Assembly (NCBI RefSeq): GCF_003987275.1
Contig: NZ_PIQF01000001.1
Span: 186,001 to 250,000, forward strand
Origin: Idiomarina seosinensis
Lineage (GTDB): Bacteria > Pseudomonadota > Gammaproteobacteria > Enterobacterales > Alteromonadaceae
DNA: 64,000 bases
Direction: 5' to 3'
Part shown: in pieces, positions 1 to 9,315 of the stretch
Numbering within the stretch: the first letter of the stretch is position 1
Layout: every line of letters begins with the position of its first letter
Program-made: the position numbers and the translations under genes
Notes under the pieces: generated by a model
Told to the model about the DNA's origin: nothing
Seen by the model: the letters and a program-made list of their open reading frames with translations, nothing else
Database searches by the model: none

Positions 1-284
1 GGACCTTTGCGCCACGGTTGCAACTGCTTTAACAACCCGCGCATGCGGGCCCGATCAGAATCCGAAGCCAATTCGGCTGGACCGATACCGACCGTATCGC
101 CCAGCGACGCGGTGGGTTGCTGCTCGGTATTGATATCGGGTAGTTGTTTTAGCACACGCTGCCACTTACGAAAATCGCCATGTGGTTTACTCAAAAAATC
201 ATGTAGTTGGCGCGGTAATGTCTCCAGCCATGCTTTATGCGGGCTCTTTACTAACCGCACTAATGATTGCTCAAACCAATCCAT
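1..284 (-). CDS. cmoB: tRNA U34 carboxymethyltransferase CmoB, N-terminal part
   Basis: The gene runs off the left edge, so only about the first 94 codons are present. CmoB transfers the carboxymethyl group of carboxy-SAM to 5-hydroxyuridine at the wobble position of certain tRNAs. The translation starts MDWFEQSLVRL, carries the WLETLPRQL segment and ends at PWRKGP, which resembles the conserved PWRKGPF stretch of CmoB before its SAM-binding domain. The start ATG overlaps the cmoA stop as TGATG on the minus strand, so the two genes are probably translationally coupled. The catalytic domain lies outside the window. Confidence 0.9.
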   Translation of the reverse strand, partial: MDWFEQSLVRLVKSPHKAWLETLPRQLHDFLSKPHGDFRKWQRVLKQLPDINTEQQPTASLGDTVGIGPAELASDSDRARMRGLLKQLQPWRKG

Positions 285-1024
285 CAACGGTCTCCTTTAA
301 TGGCCAACATTGCGGCAAAATTAAAACACTGGAACCAGGTTCCGCTGTGCGCAAAACCGGCTTCTTTAAAACGTTGGTGATGAGCCGCGAGACTATCAAT
401 TTTCATGACATTTTCGATCGCGGCGCGTTTTTGACTGATCTCCAGTTCGCTATAGCCGTTGGCGCGTTTAAAGTCATGGTGCAAATCCACCAAAACGTCA
501 TTGATAGCATCATCGTCGGCTAATACTTTCTCGGCAATAATCAGCGCGCCGCCTTTAACCAGTCCGGAAAAAATAGTGTTAATTATCGCCATACGCTCTT
601 CACGCGGGACGAATTGCAACGTAAAATTCAGCACCACAACCGAGGCATTCTCGATTGCTGTCTCCCGAATGTCTTCGCAGCGCAGGTGTACCGGCACCTG
701 ACTTTTAAAACCTTGTAGATGTAATTGAGCACGCTCAATCATCGCCTGTGAATTATCCACAGCAATGATTTCGCTGCCTTCAGCCTGTTCACACCCTTTA
801 CGTAAGGCAAGGGTGGCAGAGCCTAATGAGCAGCCTAAGTCATAAAGACGAGTGTCGGGTTGTACAAAACGCTGGGTTAACTGTGGTAACGTCTGCAAAA
901 TGCTGGAATAACCCGGCACCGAGCGATTTATCATGTCGGGAAATACTTCGACCACATTTTGGTCAAAGCAGAAGTCCGATATGCTCGGCAACGGTTTAGA
1001 AAAAATAGTATCGCGCTGATTCAT
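284..1024 (-). CDS. cmoA: carboxy-S-adenosyl-L-methionine synthase CmoA
   Basis: CmoA makes carboxy-SAM from SAM and prephenate, the donor used by CmoB to form cmo5U34 in tRNA. At 246 residues it matches the usual length. The SAM-binding motif I DLGCSLGSATL lies near residue 63, and the start (RDTIFSKPLPSISDFCFD) is typical of the family. It is the upstream gene of a cmoA-cmoB pair on the minus strand, overlapping cmoB by one base. It diverges from the GGDEF gene at 1105, so the interval 1025-1104 should hold promoters for both directions. Confidence 0.95.
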   Translation of the reverse strand: MNQRDTIFSKPLPSISDFCFDQNVVEVFPDMINRSVPGYSSILQTLPQLTQRFVQPDTRLYDLGCSLGSATLALRKGCEQAEGSEIIAVDNSQAMIERAQLHLQGFKSQVPVHLRCEDIRETAIENASVVVLNFTLQFVPREERMAIINTIFSGLVKGGALIIAEKVLADDDAINDVLVDLHHDFKRANGYSELEISQKRAAIENVMKIDSLAAHHQRFKEAGFAHSGTWFQCFNFAAMLAIKGDR

Positions 1025-1104
1025 AAAAGTGCTGCTATATATTAAGTAATGTAGGTCGATAACTTAGTTATAGTTTACCTAACCTGTTGGAGATAATACA
1101 CCGA

Positions 1105-2547
1105 ATGACACATCAGTGGCTGTTAAAGACGATCATAGTGGTGGGCTTAGTCGGTTTTATAAACCTTGCCTTGAGCGGATCAGCCTATGCCACTGACGAA
1201 TGGTTAGTACAACACCCTGAAATAAAAGTCGGTGTGCCCACCAACTTACAACCTTTAATCAGCATCGAAGATGGTAAGGCACAAGGATTTGATGTTGATA
1301 TGTTGGAAAAAATAACTGAGGGCGTACCGGTCGATCTGATCTGGACCCCTTGTGGAACCTGGTCCGAGTGTGTGCAGTCATTGGCCGATAAAGAAATTGA
1401 TGTACTGACCAGTCTTTCTTACTCACCCGAGCGGGCTAAATTTACTAGCTATACGCAGCGATACTGGACCATGCCCTGGGCAGTTTTAACATTGTCCGAA
1501 CAGTTAGATGAAGATAATGCCGACCGCCACATCAGTCAGTTGCGTGGGCAACGACTCGGAGTTATTGACGGCTACACCGTGGTACCCATGCTTAAACATC
1601 TTGAGCAAACAGAAGTATTGGAGTTTGACTCGATTGATGAGGGCCTTGCTCGCTTAAACAGTGGTCACATCGATGCCTACATTGATAGTTTGCCCATTCT
1701 GGTCGACGAGCTGCAGCGACGCACTGCAATTAATGCAGACCTTAGTGTATTAAATGGCGCACCGGGCGAAGATCTATTTATTGGCGTGCGTAACGATTAT
1801 CAGCCGTTGGTGGTGCTATTTAATCAAGGCATCGATAGTCTGACTCAGACTGAGCGACAGCAGCTACGACGCAAATGGTATGGCTATAAGTTACAACGGG
1901 GCTGGAGTGATGAGGAGTTGCTTGACCTGGCATTAAAGGTTGGTTCGGTCGCGGCGCTGGTGATTTTCATCGTGGTATTCCGTAATAGTCGCCTGCGCAA
2001 AGAGATTAAACGTCGTAAAGCGGCCGAACGGCAAATTCGCTATGTGGCTACGCATGATGAGTTAACCGGATTACCGAATAGAAACCTGATGTCTGATCGG
2101 TTGCAACAGACCATTTTACAACATCAGCGTGGCGATAAATCGTTTGCATTAATGTTCATGGATCTGGACGGGTTTAAAGCCATTAATGACGACTTCGGAC
2201 ATGACTACGGTGATCAAATTCTAGTCCATGCGGCACAGCGTCTGACGGGGTTATTGCGACGCTCAGATACGGTTTGCCGGTATGGTGGCGACGAATTTGT
2301 GGTCGTTTTGCCCAGCACTAATAACGCTAATGCCGCGCTGGCCGTGGCGCGTAAATTGGTCGTCCACTTAGCCCGCCCTTATGCCATAAAGAATGAACAA
2401 CTGGAAGTGAGCGTTAGTATTGGCGTCGCTATGTTTCCGGAGCATGGTCATGATGAGCAGAGCATACTGCGAGCGGCCGATAAGGCAATGTATGCGGCTA
2501 AAGCGGCGGGTAAAAATGACGTCCGCATAGCGACAGTGGACGGATGA
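1105..2547 (+). CDS. periplasmic solute-binding sensor with GGDEF diguanylate cyclase domain
   Basis: This is a membrane signalling protein predicted to make cyclic di-GMP in response to a periplasmic ligand. An N-terminal signal/anchor (about residues 1-30, ending SAYA) precedes a family-3 solute-binding domain (about 35-260). A membrane segment lies at about 278-296, followed by a short linker and a GGDEF domain. The active-site motif GGDEF is at residues 394-398. An inhibitory I-site RRSD (RxxD, 385-388) lies exactly five residues before it, so product inhibition is expected. I chose ATG 1105 because GGAG at 1089-1092 is well placed; an upstream TTG at 1087 in the same frame is less likely. 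The ligand cannot be read from sequence; an amino acid is typical of this sensor fold. Confidence 0.88.
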   Translation: MTHQWLLKTIIVVGLVGFINLALSGSAYATDEWLVQHPEIKVGVPTNLQPLISIEDGKAQGFDVDMLEKITEGVPVDLIWTPCGTWSECVQSLADKEIDVLTSLSYSPERAKFTSYTQRYWTMPWAVLTLSEQLDEDNADRHISQLRGQRLGVIDGYTVVPMLKHLEQTEVLEFDSIDEGLARLNSGHIDAYIDSLPILVDELQRRTAINADLSVLNGAPGEDLFIGVRNDYQPLVVLFNQGIDSLTQTERQQLRRKWYGYKLQRGWSDEELLDLALKVGSVAALVIFIVVFRNSRLRKEIKRRKAAERQIRYVATHDELTGLPNRNLMSDRLQQTILQHQRGDKSFALMFMDLDGFKAINDDFGHDYGDQILVHAAQRLTGLLRRSDTVCRYGGDEFVVVLPSTNNANAALAVARKLVVHLARPYAIKNEQLEVSVSIGVAMFPEHGHDEQSILRAADKAMYAAKAAGKNDVRIATVDG

Positions 2548-2571
2548 CATTCGGCGCCATTCCGCTATAAT
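2544..2571 (+). promoter_or_regulatory. candidate sigma-70 promoter for aspS
   Basis: ATGACA (2544-2549) and a perfect TATAAT (2566-2571) are separated by 16 bases. The -35 box overlaps the stop codon of the preceding GGDEF gene, and aspS starts at 2619. The promoter is inferred from the motif match only. Confidence 0.6.
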
Positions 2572-2618
2572 GGCTGGCTCAAATTTTAAAACCAACGCTG
2601 GCAGTAGGAAAAAGGCAC

Positions 2619-4394
2619 ATGCGAACGCATTATTGTGGACAAGTAAACGCTGAATTAGCCGAACAACAAGTCACTTTATGTGGCTGGGTAAACAAACGCC
2701 GAGATCTCGGTGGTCTTATTTTTATTGATTTACGCGACCGTGAAGGGCTTATTCAGGTCGTGTTTGATCCCGATCAGCAAGACTTGTTTGATAAAGCCAA
2801 TAAACTGCGTCAGGAATTCTGCGTTCAGATTAAAGGCACCGTTAATCGGCGCCCCGATAGTCAAGTCAACAAAACGATGAAAACTGGTGAAGTTGAACTG
2901 TTGGCGTCGGAACTGAACATTCTAAGCCGTTCCGAACCCCTGCCAATAGATTTTAACAGCCAGGTGAGTGAAGAAGCTCGCCTGCGTTATCGTTATCTGG
3001 ATCTACGTCGTCCGCAGATGAACGAAAAGCTACAGTTTCGAGCAAAAGTAACTAGCGCGGTGCGCCGCTTCTTAGATGACAACGGTTTTTTGGATATTGA
3101 AACACCGATGTTGACTCGGGCAACGCCTGAAGGTGCGCGTGATTACCTGGTTCCTAGCCGAACTCACAAAGGACGTTTTTTTGCATTGCCACAAAGTCCG
3201 CAGTTATTTAAGCAGCTGCTGATGATGTCTGGCTTTGATCGCTACTATCAAATTGTTAAATGCTTCCGCGACGAAGATTTGCGAGCTGATCGTCAGCCTG
3301 AATTCACCCAGATTGATATTGAAACCTCATTCATGACCGCCGAGCAGGTTATGCAGGTTACGGAACAGATGACCAGTGGGCTGTTCCAGCAATTGCTGGG
3401 TATAGACTTAGGTCCATTCCCGACCATGACCTGGCACGAAGCGATGCGGTTATACGGCTCTGACAAGCCAGACTTGCGTAACCCGTTGCAGTTGGTCGAT
3501 GTTGCGGACTTGCTAACAGACGTTGAGTTTAAAGTATTTTCTGGGCCGGCCAATGACGAGAAAGGTCGTGTTGCTGTTATTCGCCTGCCTGGGCAAGCGG
3601 ATAATGTGTCACGCAAGATGATTGATGAGTATACCAAGTTCGTCGGTATTTATGGCGCTAAGGGTCTGGCATGGATCAAGGTCAATGACCTGTCGCAGGG
3701 GCGTGAAGGACTGCAGTCGCCAATCCTTAAATTTTTACCTGACGACGCACTAAACGCTATTTTAGAACGCACTGAAGCGGCAACCGGTGATGTTTTATTC
3801 TTTGGTTCGGACAAAGCCAATGTGGTTGCTGAATCGATGGGTGCGTTACGCCTGAAGCTGGGAGAGGAATTTAACCTGGTCAGCGATGAATGGAGGCCGC
3901 TTTGGGTCGTCGACTTCCCAATGTTTGAGGAAAACGACGACGGCTCATTGGCAGCCCTACACCATCCGTTTACCGCGCCGGTCAATGTTACGCCTGAGCA
4001 GTTAAAAGCGGACCCGGCGCAGGCATTGTCGAATGCCTACGATATGGTTCTGAATGGTGTCGAAGTGGGCGGTGGCTCAACCCGTATTTTCGATAACGAA
4101 ATGCAACAGACAGTGCTGGAAGTACTGGGTATTGGAAAAGCCGAAGCGGAAGAAAAATTTGGCTTTCTGCTGGAAGCGTTAAAATATGGCACGCCGCCGC
4201 ACGCTGGTTTGGCGTTTGGCCTCGATCGTTTGGTCATGTTAATGGTTGGTGCTAATTCAATCCGCGACGTTATCGCGTTTCCGAAGACCACCACGGCGGC
4301 CTGTGTATTGACCGATGCGCCGGGGCTGGCGAACCCAGAAGCGTTGCAAGAGCTGGGTGTTAAGAGTACGGTTGACGAGAACGACGACAAATAA
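2619..4394 (+). CDS. aspS: aspartyl-tRNA synthetase
   Basis: Class II aminoacyl-tRNA synthetase that charges tRNA-Asp in the cytoplasm. The 591-residue length is that of the bacterial type (about 590). It has an N-terminal OB-fold anticodon-binding domain ([20 protein letters not shown]). Class II motif 2 is [14 protein letters not shown] around residue 217, a bacterial GAD insertion lies in the middle, and motif 3 is [13 protein letters not shown] around residue 537. It begins a co-directional run aspS-yebC-ruvC-ruvA-ruvB with short gaps and may share transcripts with them. A clear promoter match lies just upstream. Confidence 0.98.
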   Translation: MRTHYCGQVNAELAEQQVTLCGWVNKRRDLGGLIFIDLRDREGLIQVVFDPDQQDLFDKANKLRQEFCVQIKGTVNRRPDSQVNKTMKTGEVELLASELNILSRSEPLPIDFNSQVSEEARLRYRYLDLRRPQMNEKLQFRAKVTSAVRRFLDDNGFLDIETPMLTRATPEGARDYLVPSRTHKGRFFALPQSPQLFKQLLMMSGFDRYYQIVKCFRDEDLRADRQPEFTQIDIETSFMTAEQVMQVTEQMTSGLFQQLLGIDLGPFPTMTWHEAMRLYGSDKPDLRNPLQLVDVADLLTDVEFKVFSGPANDEKGRVAVIRLPGQADNVSRKMIDEYTKFVGIYGAKGLAWIKVNDLSQGREGLQSPILKFLPDDALNAILERTEAATGDVLFFGSDKANVVAESMGALRLKLGEEFNLVSDEWRPLWVVDFPMFEENDDGSLAALHHPFTAPVNVTPEQLKADPAQALSNAYDMVLNGVEVGGGSTRIFDNEMQQTVLEVLGIGKAEAEEKFGFLLEALKYGTPPHAGLAFGLDRLVMLMVGANSIRDVIAFPKTTTAACVLTDAPGLANPEALQELGVKSTVDENDDK

Positions 4395-4412
4395 GCAAAC
4401 ATAGGGTGGAAA

Positions 4413-5165
4413 ATGGCAGGTCATTCTAAATGGTCCAATATTAAGCACCGAAAAGCCGCGCAGGACGCTAAGCGCGGCAAAATCTTCACCAAACTTATTC
4501 GGGAAATTAACGTCTCCGCCCGCGAGGGCGGCGGCGACCCCGAAACTAACCCAAGATTGCGTGCTGCTATCGATAAAGCGCTGTCCAATAATATGAAGCG
4601 CGATACCATCGATACGGCGATAAAGCGCGGTACCGGTGATACCGACGGTGACAATGTAGAAGAGCTGACCTATGAGGGCTATGGCCCAAACGGTGTCGCG
4701 ATTTTACTGGAATGCATGACCGATAATAAAAACCGTACTGTGTCAGACGTACGGCATGCGTTCAGCAAACATGGCGGTAACCTTGGCACGGATGGCTCAG
4801 TGGCATACCTGTTTAATAAAATGGGCGTGATCAGTTACTCCAACGAGACCACCGAAGAGCAGTTGATGGAGCCGGCGCTGGAAGCAGGAGCCGAAGATAT
4901 CGTTAAACATAGTGACGGCGGTTTGGATGTTATGACCTCGCCAGACAATTTTGGCACGGTTAAAGATGCGTTGGACGGCAAACAGTTAAACGCAATCAAC
5001 GCGGAAGTAACGATGGTACCGGATACGAAGGTCGATTTGGACGAAGACAGTGCCCGCAGTTTTCTCAAGCTGCTGGATGCATTGGAGGATCTGGACGACG
5101 TGCAAAACGCGTATCATAACGCCGATATTTCTGATGAGGTGTTGGCGAAGCTGGACGACGAATGA
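4413..5165 (+). CDS. yebC: YebC/PmpR family DNA-binding regulator
   Basis: Member of the YebC/TACO1 family, a cytoplasmic protein historically called a transcriptional regulator and more recently linked to translation of difficult sequences. The 250 residues begin with the hallmark [19 protein letters not shown], and acidic segments follow in the second half. It sits 18 bp after aspS and overlaps ruvC by four bases (ATGA). The aspS-yebC-ruvC order is common in gammaproteobacteria. The family is certain; the molecular role in this organism is not. Confidence 0.95.
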   Translation: MAGHSKWSNIKHRKAAQDAKRGKIFTKLIREINVSAREGGGDPETNPRLRAAIDKALSNNMKRDTIDTAIKRGTGDTDGDNVEELTYEGYGPNGVAILLECMTDNKNRTVSDVRHAFSKHGGNLGTDGSVAYLFNKMGVISYSNETTEEQLMEPALEAGAEDIVKHSDGGLDVMTSPDNFGTVKDALDGKQLNAINAEVTMVPDTKVDLDEDSARSFLKLLDALEDLDDVQNAYHNADISDEVLAKLDDE

Positions 5166-5674
5166 GCGTTATTCTGGGCATTGACCCAGGTTCGCGGCTA
5201 ACCGGTTACGGGATTATTCAGCAGCAGGGGCGGCATCTGCATTATGTAGCAAGTGGCTGCATTCGGGTGACTGGCACGGTGGCGGCGCCTTTGTCATTGG
5301 CAGAAAAGCTCAAGCGCATTCATAACAGTGTGGTGGAGCTAATCACTCAATTCCAGCCTGACCAGTTTGCAATCGAGCAAGTATTTATGGCGCGTAATCC
5401 GGACTCAGCTTTAAAGCTGGGGCAGGCTCGCGGAGCAGCAATGGTCGCAGCTGCCTGTCACGAGCTGCCAGTGGCTGAGTATAGCGCCCGGCAAATAAAG
5501 CAAGCAGTCGTCGGCACCGGTGCTGCCGACAAAGCTCAGGTGCAACATATGGTCGTCGCTCTGTTAAAATTATCACGAACCCCGCAAGCCGACGCCGCAG
5601 ATGCATTAGCCGTCGCATTATGTCATGCTCACTCAAATGAAAACCTCATAAAAATGGCCGGCCGCCGGCGATAA
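5162..5674 (+). CDS. ruvC: crossover junction endodeoxyribonuclease RuvC
   Basis: Holliday-junction resolvase that nicks symmetrically across four-way junctions together with RuvAB. At 170 residues it is close to the usual 173. The acidic active site is visible: the first Asp in [12 protein letters not shown] (residue 7), a Glu in [11 protein letters not shown] (about 66), and two Asp in [14 protein letters not shown] near the C-terminus. The start overlaps the yebC stop (ATGA), suggesting translational coupling. ruvA starts 13 bp downstream. Confidence 0.97.
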   Translation: MSVILGIDPGSRLTGYGIIQQQGRHLHYVASGCIRVTGTVAAPLSLAEKLKRIHNSVVELITQFQPDQFAIEQVFMARNPDSALKLGQARGAAMVAAACHELPVAEYSARQIKQAVVGTGAADKAQVQHMVVALLKLSRTPQADAADALAVALCHAHSNENLIKMAGRRR

Positions 5675-5687
5675 AACGGACAACAAA

Positions 5688-6311
5688 ATGATAGGACAGA
5701 TTTCTGGCAAATTAATTGGCAAGCAGCCACCCGAAGTATTGGTCGATGTGAATGGGGTTGGCTACGAGCTGCAATTACCGATGACTTGTTTTTACGCGTT
5801 GCCGCCGCTTGGCGAACCGGTGACTTTGGTGACACATTTTGTGGTGCGGGAAGATGCCCAGTTATTGTATGGCTTTAACAACCAGGCTGAGCGTAGTTTG
5901 TTTCGGTTGTTGATAAAGACTCAGGGCGTAGGGCCAAAGTTGGCGTTAGCTATTTTATCGGGAATGAACGCTGATGAGTTTGTCTGGGCGGTGAACCAAA
6001 ACGATGTTAGCCGCCTGGTAAAACTACCTGGCGTTGGCAAAAAGACGGCGGAGCGGTTGGTTATTGAAATGCGCGATCGACTTAAAGACTGGCAGGGTAG
6101 CAGCACCCCAGCTACAGACGCGGCAAATATTGATGCGGTGACCAGCGATTCGACCTTTGTGCACCCGGCCGATGCGCGGGCTGACGCGTTGAGTGCGCTA
6201 TTGTCGTTAGGCTATAAACAGAATCAGGCGGATAAGGCCTTAACAGCCGTATACCAACAAGAATTGAGCAGCGAAGAGTTGATAAAAGCATCACTCAAAC
6301 AGCTCGCATAA
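5688..6311 (+). CDS. ruvA: Holliday junction DNA helicase subunit RuvA
   Basis: RuvA binds four-way junctions as a tetramer and loads RuvB for branch migration. The 207 residues show an N-terminal OB-like domain starting [28 protein letters not shown]. Two helix-hairpin-helix motifs follow ([15 protein letters not shown] and [16 protein letters not shown], about residues 78-125). A flexible linker leads to the C-terminal domain that contacts RuvB. I saw no LexA-type CTGT-N8-ACAG site in the short ruvC-ruvA gap, so SOS control is not evident here. Confidence 0.97.
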   Translation: MIGQISGKLIGKQPPEVLVDVNGVGYELQLPMTCFYALPPLGEPVTLVTHFVVREDAQLLYGFNNQAERSLFRLLIKTQGVGPKLALAILSGMNADEFVWAVNQNDVSRLVKLPGVGKKTAERLVIEMRDRLKDWQGSSTPATDAANIDAVTSDSTFVHPADARADALSALLSLGYKQNQADKALTAVYQQELSSEELIKASLKQLA

Positions 6312-6332
6312 AGGTAAGATAAAGAGAACCTA

Positions 6333-7355
6333 ATGATAGAAGCAGACCAAATATCCAGCCACCGAATTATCGAAGCCGAGGTTCAGGGCGACGATGAAGC
6401 CATTGATCGTGCCATTCGACCAAAGGTTCTTGCTGACTACACAGGGCAAAAGCATGTCGTGGAGCAAATGGAAATTTTTATCGAGGCGGCCCGCAAACGC
6501 GATGAAGCGCTCGACCATTTGTTGATATTCGGACCGCCAGGATTAGGTAAAACGACGCTTGCAAACATTGTTGCTAATGAGCTTAATGTAAGCATTAAAA
6601 CCACATCAGGGCCGGTACTGGAAAAAGCCGGTGATTTGGCCGCTTTGCTGACTAACCTTGATCCACACGATGTCTTGTTTATTGATGAAATTCACCGTCT
6701 TAGCCCGGTTGTCGAAGAGATTCTTTATCCGGCGATGGAAGACTATCAGCTGGATATTATGATCGGTGAAGGGCCGGCAGCGCGCTCCATTAAATTGGAT
6801 ATACCGCCGTTTACCTTAATTGGCGCAACGACCCGAGCAGGCGCATTAACCTCGCCGCTACGGGACCGCTTCGGTATTGTGCAACGGCTCGAGTTTTATC
6901 AAGTGGATGAGCTAACTGACATTATCGAACGCTCGGCACATTTTATGAATGTCACCATGAAACAGGGCGGCGCACGTGAGATTGCGCGTCGCTCGCGCGG
7001 TACTCCGCGTATTGCCAACCGGTTACTGCGCCGAGTAAGGGACTATGCCGAAGTTAAGGGCAATGGCGAAGTGGATGAAACCACCGCTAATGCGGCACTG
7101 ACCATGGTAGACGTTGACCAGGCCGGGTTTGATTATATGGATCGCAAACTGCTGTTGGCGATTATGGAGAAATTTTTAGGTGGTCCGGTTGGGCTGGATA
7201 ATCTTGCCGCGGCTATTGGCGAAGAGAAAGACACGATTGAAGATGTGCTTGAGCCATACCTTATTCAGCAAGGTTTTTTACAGCGAACTCCGCGGGGGCG
7301 TATAGCAACGCCAAGAGCTTACCAACACTTTGGTCTGAAACCGGAAGAAAAGTAA
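6333..7355 (+). CDS. ruvB: Holliday junction branch-migration ATPase RuvB
   Basis: Hexameric AAA+ motor that drives branch migration with RuvA. The 340 residues carry Walker [10 protein letters not shown] (about 67-75), Walker [11 protein letters not shown] (about 113-122), the sensor/arginine-finger region [18 protein letters not shown], and a C-terminal winged helix ending in [18 protein letters not shown]. It is the last gene of the aspS-ruvB run and is followed by a 19-nt hairpin and about 400 bp of non-coding DNA. Confidence 0.98.
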   Translation: MIEADQISSHRIIEAEVQGDDEAIDRAIRPKVLADYTGQKHVVEQMEIFIEAARKRDEALDHLLIFGPPGLGKTTLANIVANELNVSIKTTSGPVLEKAGDLAALLTNLDPHDVLFIDEIHRLSPVVEEILYPAMEDYQLDIMIGEGPAARSIKLDIPPFTLIGATTRAGALTSPLRDRFGIVQRLEFYQVDELTDIIERSAHFMNVTMKQGGAREIARRSRGTPRIANRLLRRVRDYAEVKGNGEVDETTANAALTMVDVDQAGFDYMDRKLLLAIMEKFLGGPVGLDNLAAAIGEEKDTIEDVLEPYLIQQGFLQRTPRGRIATPRAYQHFGLKPEEK

Positions 7356-7754
7356 AAAAAGTGCAAAAAAAAGCCCGTACAAAGTACGGGCAAACAGAAC
7401 AACAAGAAGGAAATTAATCAAAAATCCAGGGAACCAAATCAAATATTCAGAAATAGTGACAACCAAACTCTGTGTCTCTGATTTGTTAGCTATTATACGG
7501 TTAAAAATGGCCGTATCAAACAAGAAAAATTACATATTCAGATAAGAAAAACTAATGTTAACTTGTTTTCAATTGTGCAAAAAAACAACAACAAATTTGT
7601 AACATAAGTAAAAATCTCTTTTAAAACAAAAAGATGAAATTAAAATGTTTCAGTTTTGTCATAAATAAAAGTCTGTTGATAAAATAATCAGGGCGACTTT
7701 TAACAGCTCTAATTTATATTGTGACAGAACAGTCATTTTTCAAGGGTTTTATTA
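7356..7754. other. AT-rich non-coding interval before ybgC
   Basis: About 400 bp without a supportable gene, strongly AT-rich. It contains a hairpin just after ruvB (7373-7391) and an imperfect inverted repeat ATACGG/CCGTAT (7495-7500 and 7511-7516, loop 10). The promoter of the ybgC-tol operon should lie here, but I could not single out a convincing -35/-10 pair. Confidence 0.6.
7373..7391 (-). terminator. hairpin with A-tract on its left side, downstream of ruvB
   Basis: Perfect 8-bp stem GCCCGTAC/GTACGGGC with loop AAA. Eight A residues precede it on the + strand, but no T-run follows, so it has intrinsic-terminator form only for minus-strand transcription. It may still mark the 3' end of the ruvB message by another route. 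Confidence 0.4.
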
Positions 7755-8165
7755 ATGAAAAAAAACCATTTCGAATGGCCCATCCGAGTTTATTACGAAG
7801 ACACGGATGCGGGTGGTATCGTTTATTATGCCAATTATCTCAAATTTCTTGAACGAGCCCGCACCGAATGGTTACGCTCTCTGGGGATTGAACAGGACAG
7901 CTGGTTAGATCACAATAGGGCCTTTGTTGTCCGGCATGTCGATTTAGATTTGCGCGTTGCCGCCCGATTTAATGCTGAACTGACGGTAACAGTGACGGTC
8001 GAACAGCTGAAGCGGGCGACATTGGTGTGTCGGCAGCAGGTGTTGGGCAAAGATGGCACAGTACATTGTGAAGCTGTGGTGAAGGCAGCTTGCGTGGACA
8101 AGCAAGCGGTGCGAGCAGTGGCAATACCTGAACCTATTTTAACGGCCATGAAACAGGCATTATAA
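7755..8165 (+). CDS. ybgC: Tol-Pal associated acyl-CoA thioesterase YbgC
   Basis: Hotdog-fold (4HBT) thioesterase and the usual first gene of tol-pal clusters. In other bacteria it hydrolyses short acyl-CoAs and associates with phospholipid-synthesis enzymes at the inner membrane. The 136 residues contain YEDTDAGGIVYYANYLKFLERARTEW with the catalytic Asp of the EDTDAGG motif near residue 15. It starts an apparent operon ybgC-tolQ-tolR-tolA-tolB-pal-cpoB with 0-20 bp gaps. Confidence 0.95.
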   Translation: MKKNHFEWPIRVYYEDTDAGGIVYYANYLKFLERARTEWLRSLGIEQDSWLDHNRAFVVRHVDLDLRVAARFNAELTVTVTVEQLKRATLVCRQQVLGKDGTVHCEAVVKAACVDKQAVRAVAIPEPILTAMKQAL

Positions 8166-8183
8166 AAACAGAGGTAAACTAGC

Positions 8184-8888
8184 GTGGAAACTGAATTATC
8201 CTTTATTGATTTGTTCTGGCAGGCGAGTCTGCTGGTTAAGTTGGTCATGATTATGCTGTTGGCCATGTCAGTATGGGGTTGGGTGCTTATTTTCCAACGC
8301 AAAAAAGTATTAAAAACCGCCACGCACGATGCGCTGAAATTCGAAGAAAGGTTTTGGTCAGGCGTAGATTTAGCGCGGCTATATCAAGAAATTTCGGCTC
8401 GCGCTAAGAATAGCCGTGGTATGGAGCTATTGTTTCACGCAGGCTTTAAAGAATTTGCGCGATTACGCAACCACCCGAACAGTGATCCACAAACCACAGT
8501 TGAGGGCGCCTTTCGTGCCATGCGGGTGGCTCATGCTCGTGAGGTTGAAAAACTCGATAATAATTTAGGAATTCTGGCAACGATTGGTTCTATCAGCCCT
8601 TATATCGGTTTGTTCGGGACGGTCTGGGGAATCATGAACGCATTTATCGCGTTGGGTGCTGTGCAGCAAGCAACGTTAGCAATGGTGGCGCCAGGTATCG
8701 CCGAAGCACTGATTGCAACGGCTTTAGGTCTGTTTGCCGCGATTCCGGCGGTGGTTGCCTACAACCGCTACACCACCCTGGTAGAGAAAGTAGACAATCA
8801 GTACATGAACTTTATTGATGAATTTGTCTCTATCCTACAACGGCAGGCGATGTCATCGAAAAAAGATGCTGAGGGTAGCGCGCTATGA
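8184..8888 (+). CDS. tolQ: Tol-Pal system protein TolQ
   Basis: Inner-membrane proton-channel subunit of the Tol-Pal machine, paralogous to ExbB and MotA. The 234 residues show three membrane spans: one N-terminal (about 14-36) and two after the cytoplasmic loop (about 135-160 and 170-195). The conserved region ATIGSISPYIGLFGTVWGIM is present. The start is GTG at 8184, preceded by a GAGGT Shine-Dalgarno. The stop overlaps the tolR start (ATGA), indicating translational coupling. Confidence 0.96.
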   Translation: METELSFIDLFWQASLLVKLVMIMLLAMSVWGWVLIFQRKKVLKTATHDALKFEERFWSGVDLARLYQEISARAKNSRGMELLFHAGFKEFARLRNHPNSDPQTTVEGAFRAMRVAHAREVEKLDNNLGILATIGSISPYIGLFGTVWGIMNAFIALGAVQQATLAMVAPGIAEALIATALGLFAAIPAVVAYNRYTTLVEKVDNQYMNFIDEFVSILQRQAMSSKKDAEGSAL

Positions 8889-9313
8889 TGGTGATGCCCC
8901 GCAAACGTCGCAAGCCGGTCGCGGAGATTAACGTGGTACCGTATATCGACGTTATGTTGGTCTTGTTGATTATCTTTATGGTAACTGCACCACTGATTAC
9001 CCAAGGTGTAAAAGTGGATTTACCAAAAGCTTCTGCCGAGGCGCTATCAGAAGACTCGAAGCCGCCGTTAGTCGCTTCGGTTGATGCCGAAGGTAATTAT
9101 TATTTAAATCAAAACACCAATCCGGATCAGCCTATCAGTGCGCAAGAAGTTGCAACCCTGGTAGCAGCGCAGTTGCAGGTAGAACCGGATACACCGGTTA
9201 TGGTCAACGGTGATGGCGCAGTGTCCTATAACCACATTGTGCAGTTGATGGCATTATTGCAAAAAGCAGGGGTGCCATCGGTGGGCTTAATGACAGACTC
9301 TTCGGAACAGTAG
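8885..9313 (+). CDS. tolR: Tol-Pal system protein TolR
   Basis: Partner of TolQ (ExbD/TolR family) with a single membrane span carrying the proton-relay Asp. The 142 residues start with a basic cytoplasmic tail (PRKRRKPVAEINVVPYIDVMLVLLIIFMVTAP); the Asp in PYIDVMLVLL (about residue 23) is the conserved proton-binding position. A periplasmic domain follows. It overlaps tolQ by four bases and is followed two bases later by tolA. Confidence 0.96.
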   Translation: MMVMPRKRRKPVAEINVVPYIDVMLVLLIIFMVTAPLITQGVKVDLPKASAEALSEDSKPPLVASVDAEGNYYLNQNTNPDQPISAQEVATLVAAQLQVEPDTPVMVNGDGAVSYNHIVQLMALLQKAGVPSVGLMTDSSEQ

Positions 9314-9315
9314 TT

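Noticed and set aside
5640..5700. LexA/SOS box before ruvA
   Set aside because: No CTGT-N8-ACAG type sequence is present in the short ruvC-ruvA gap.
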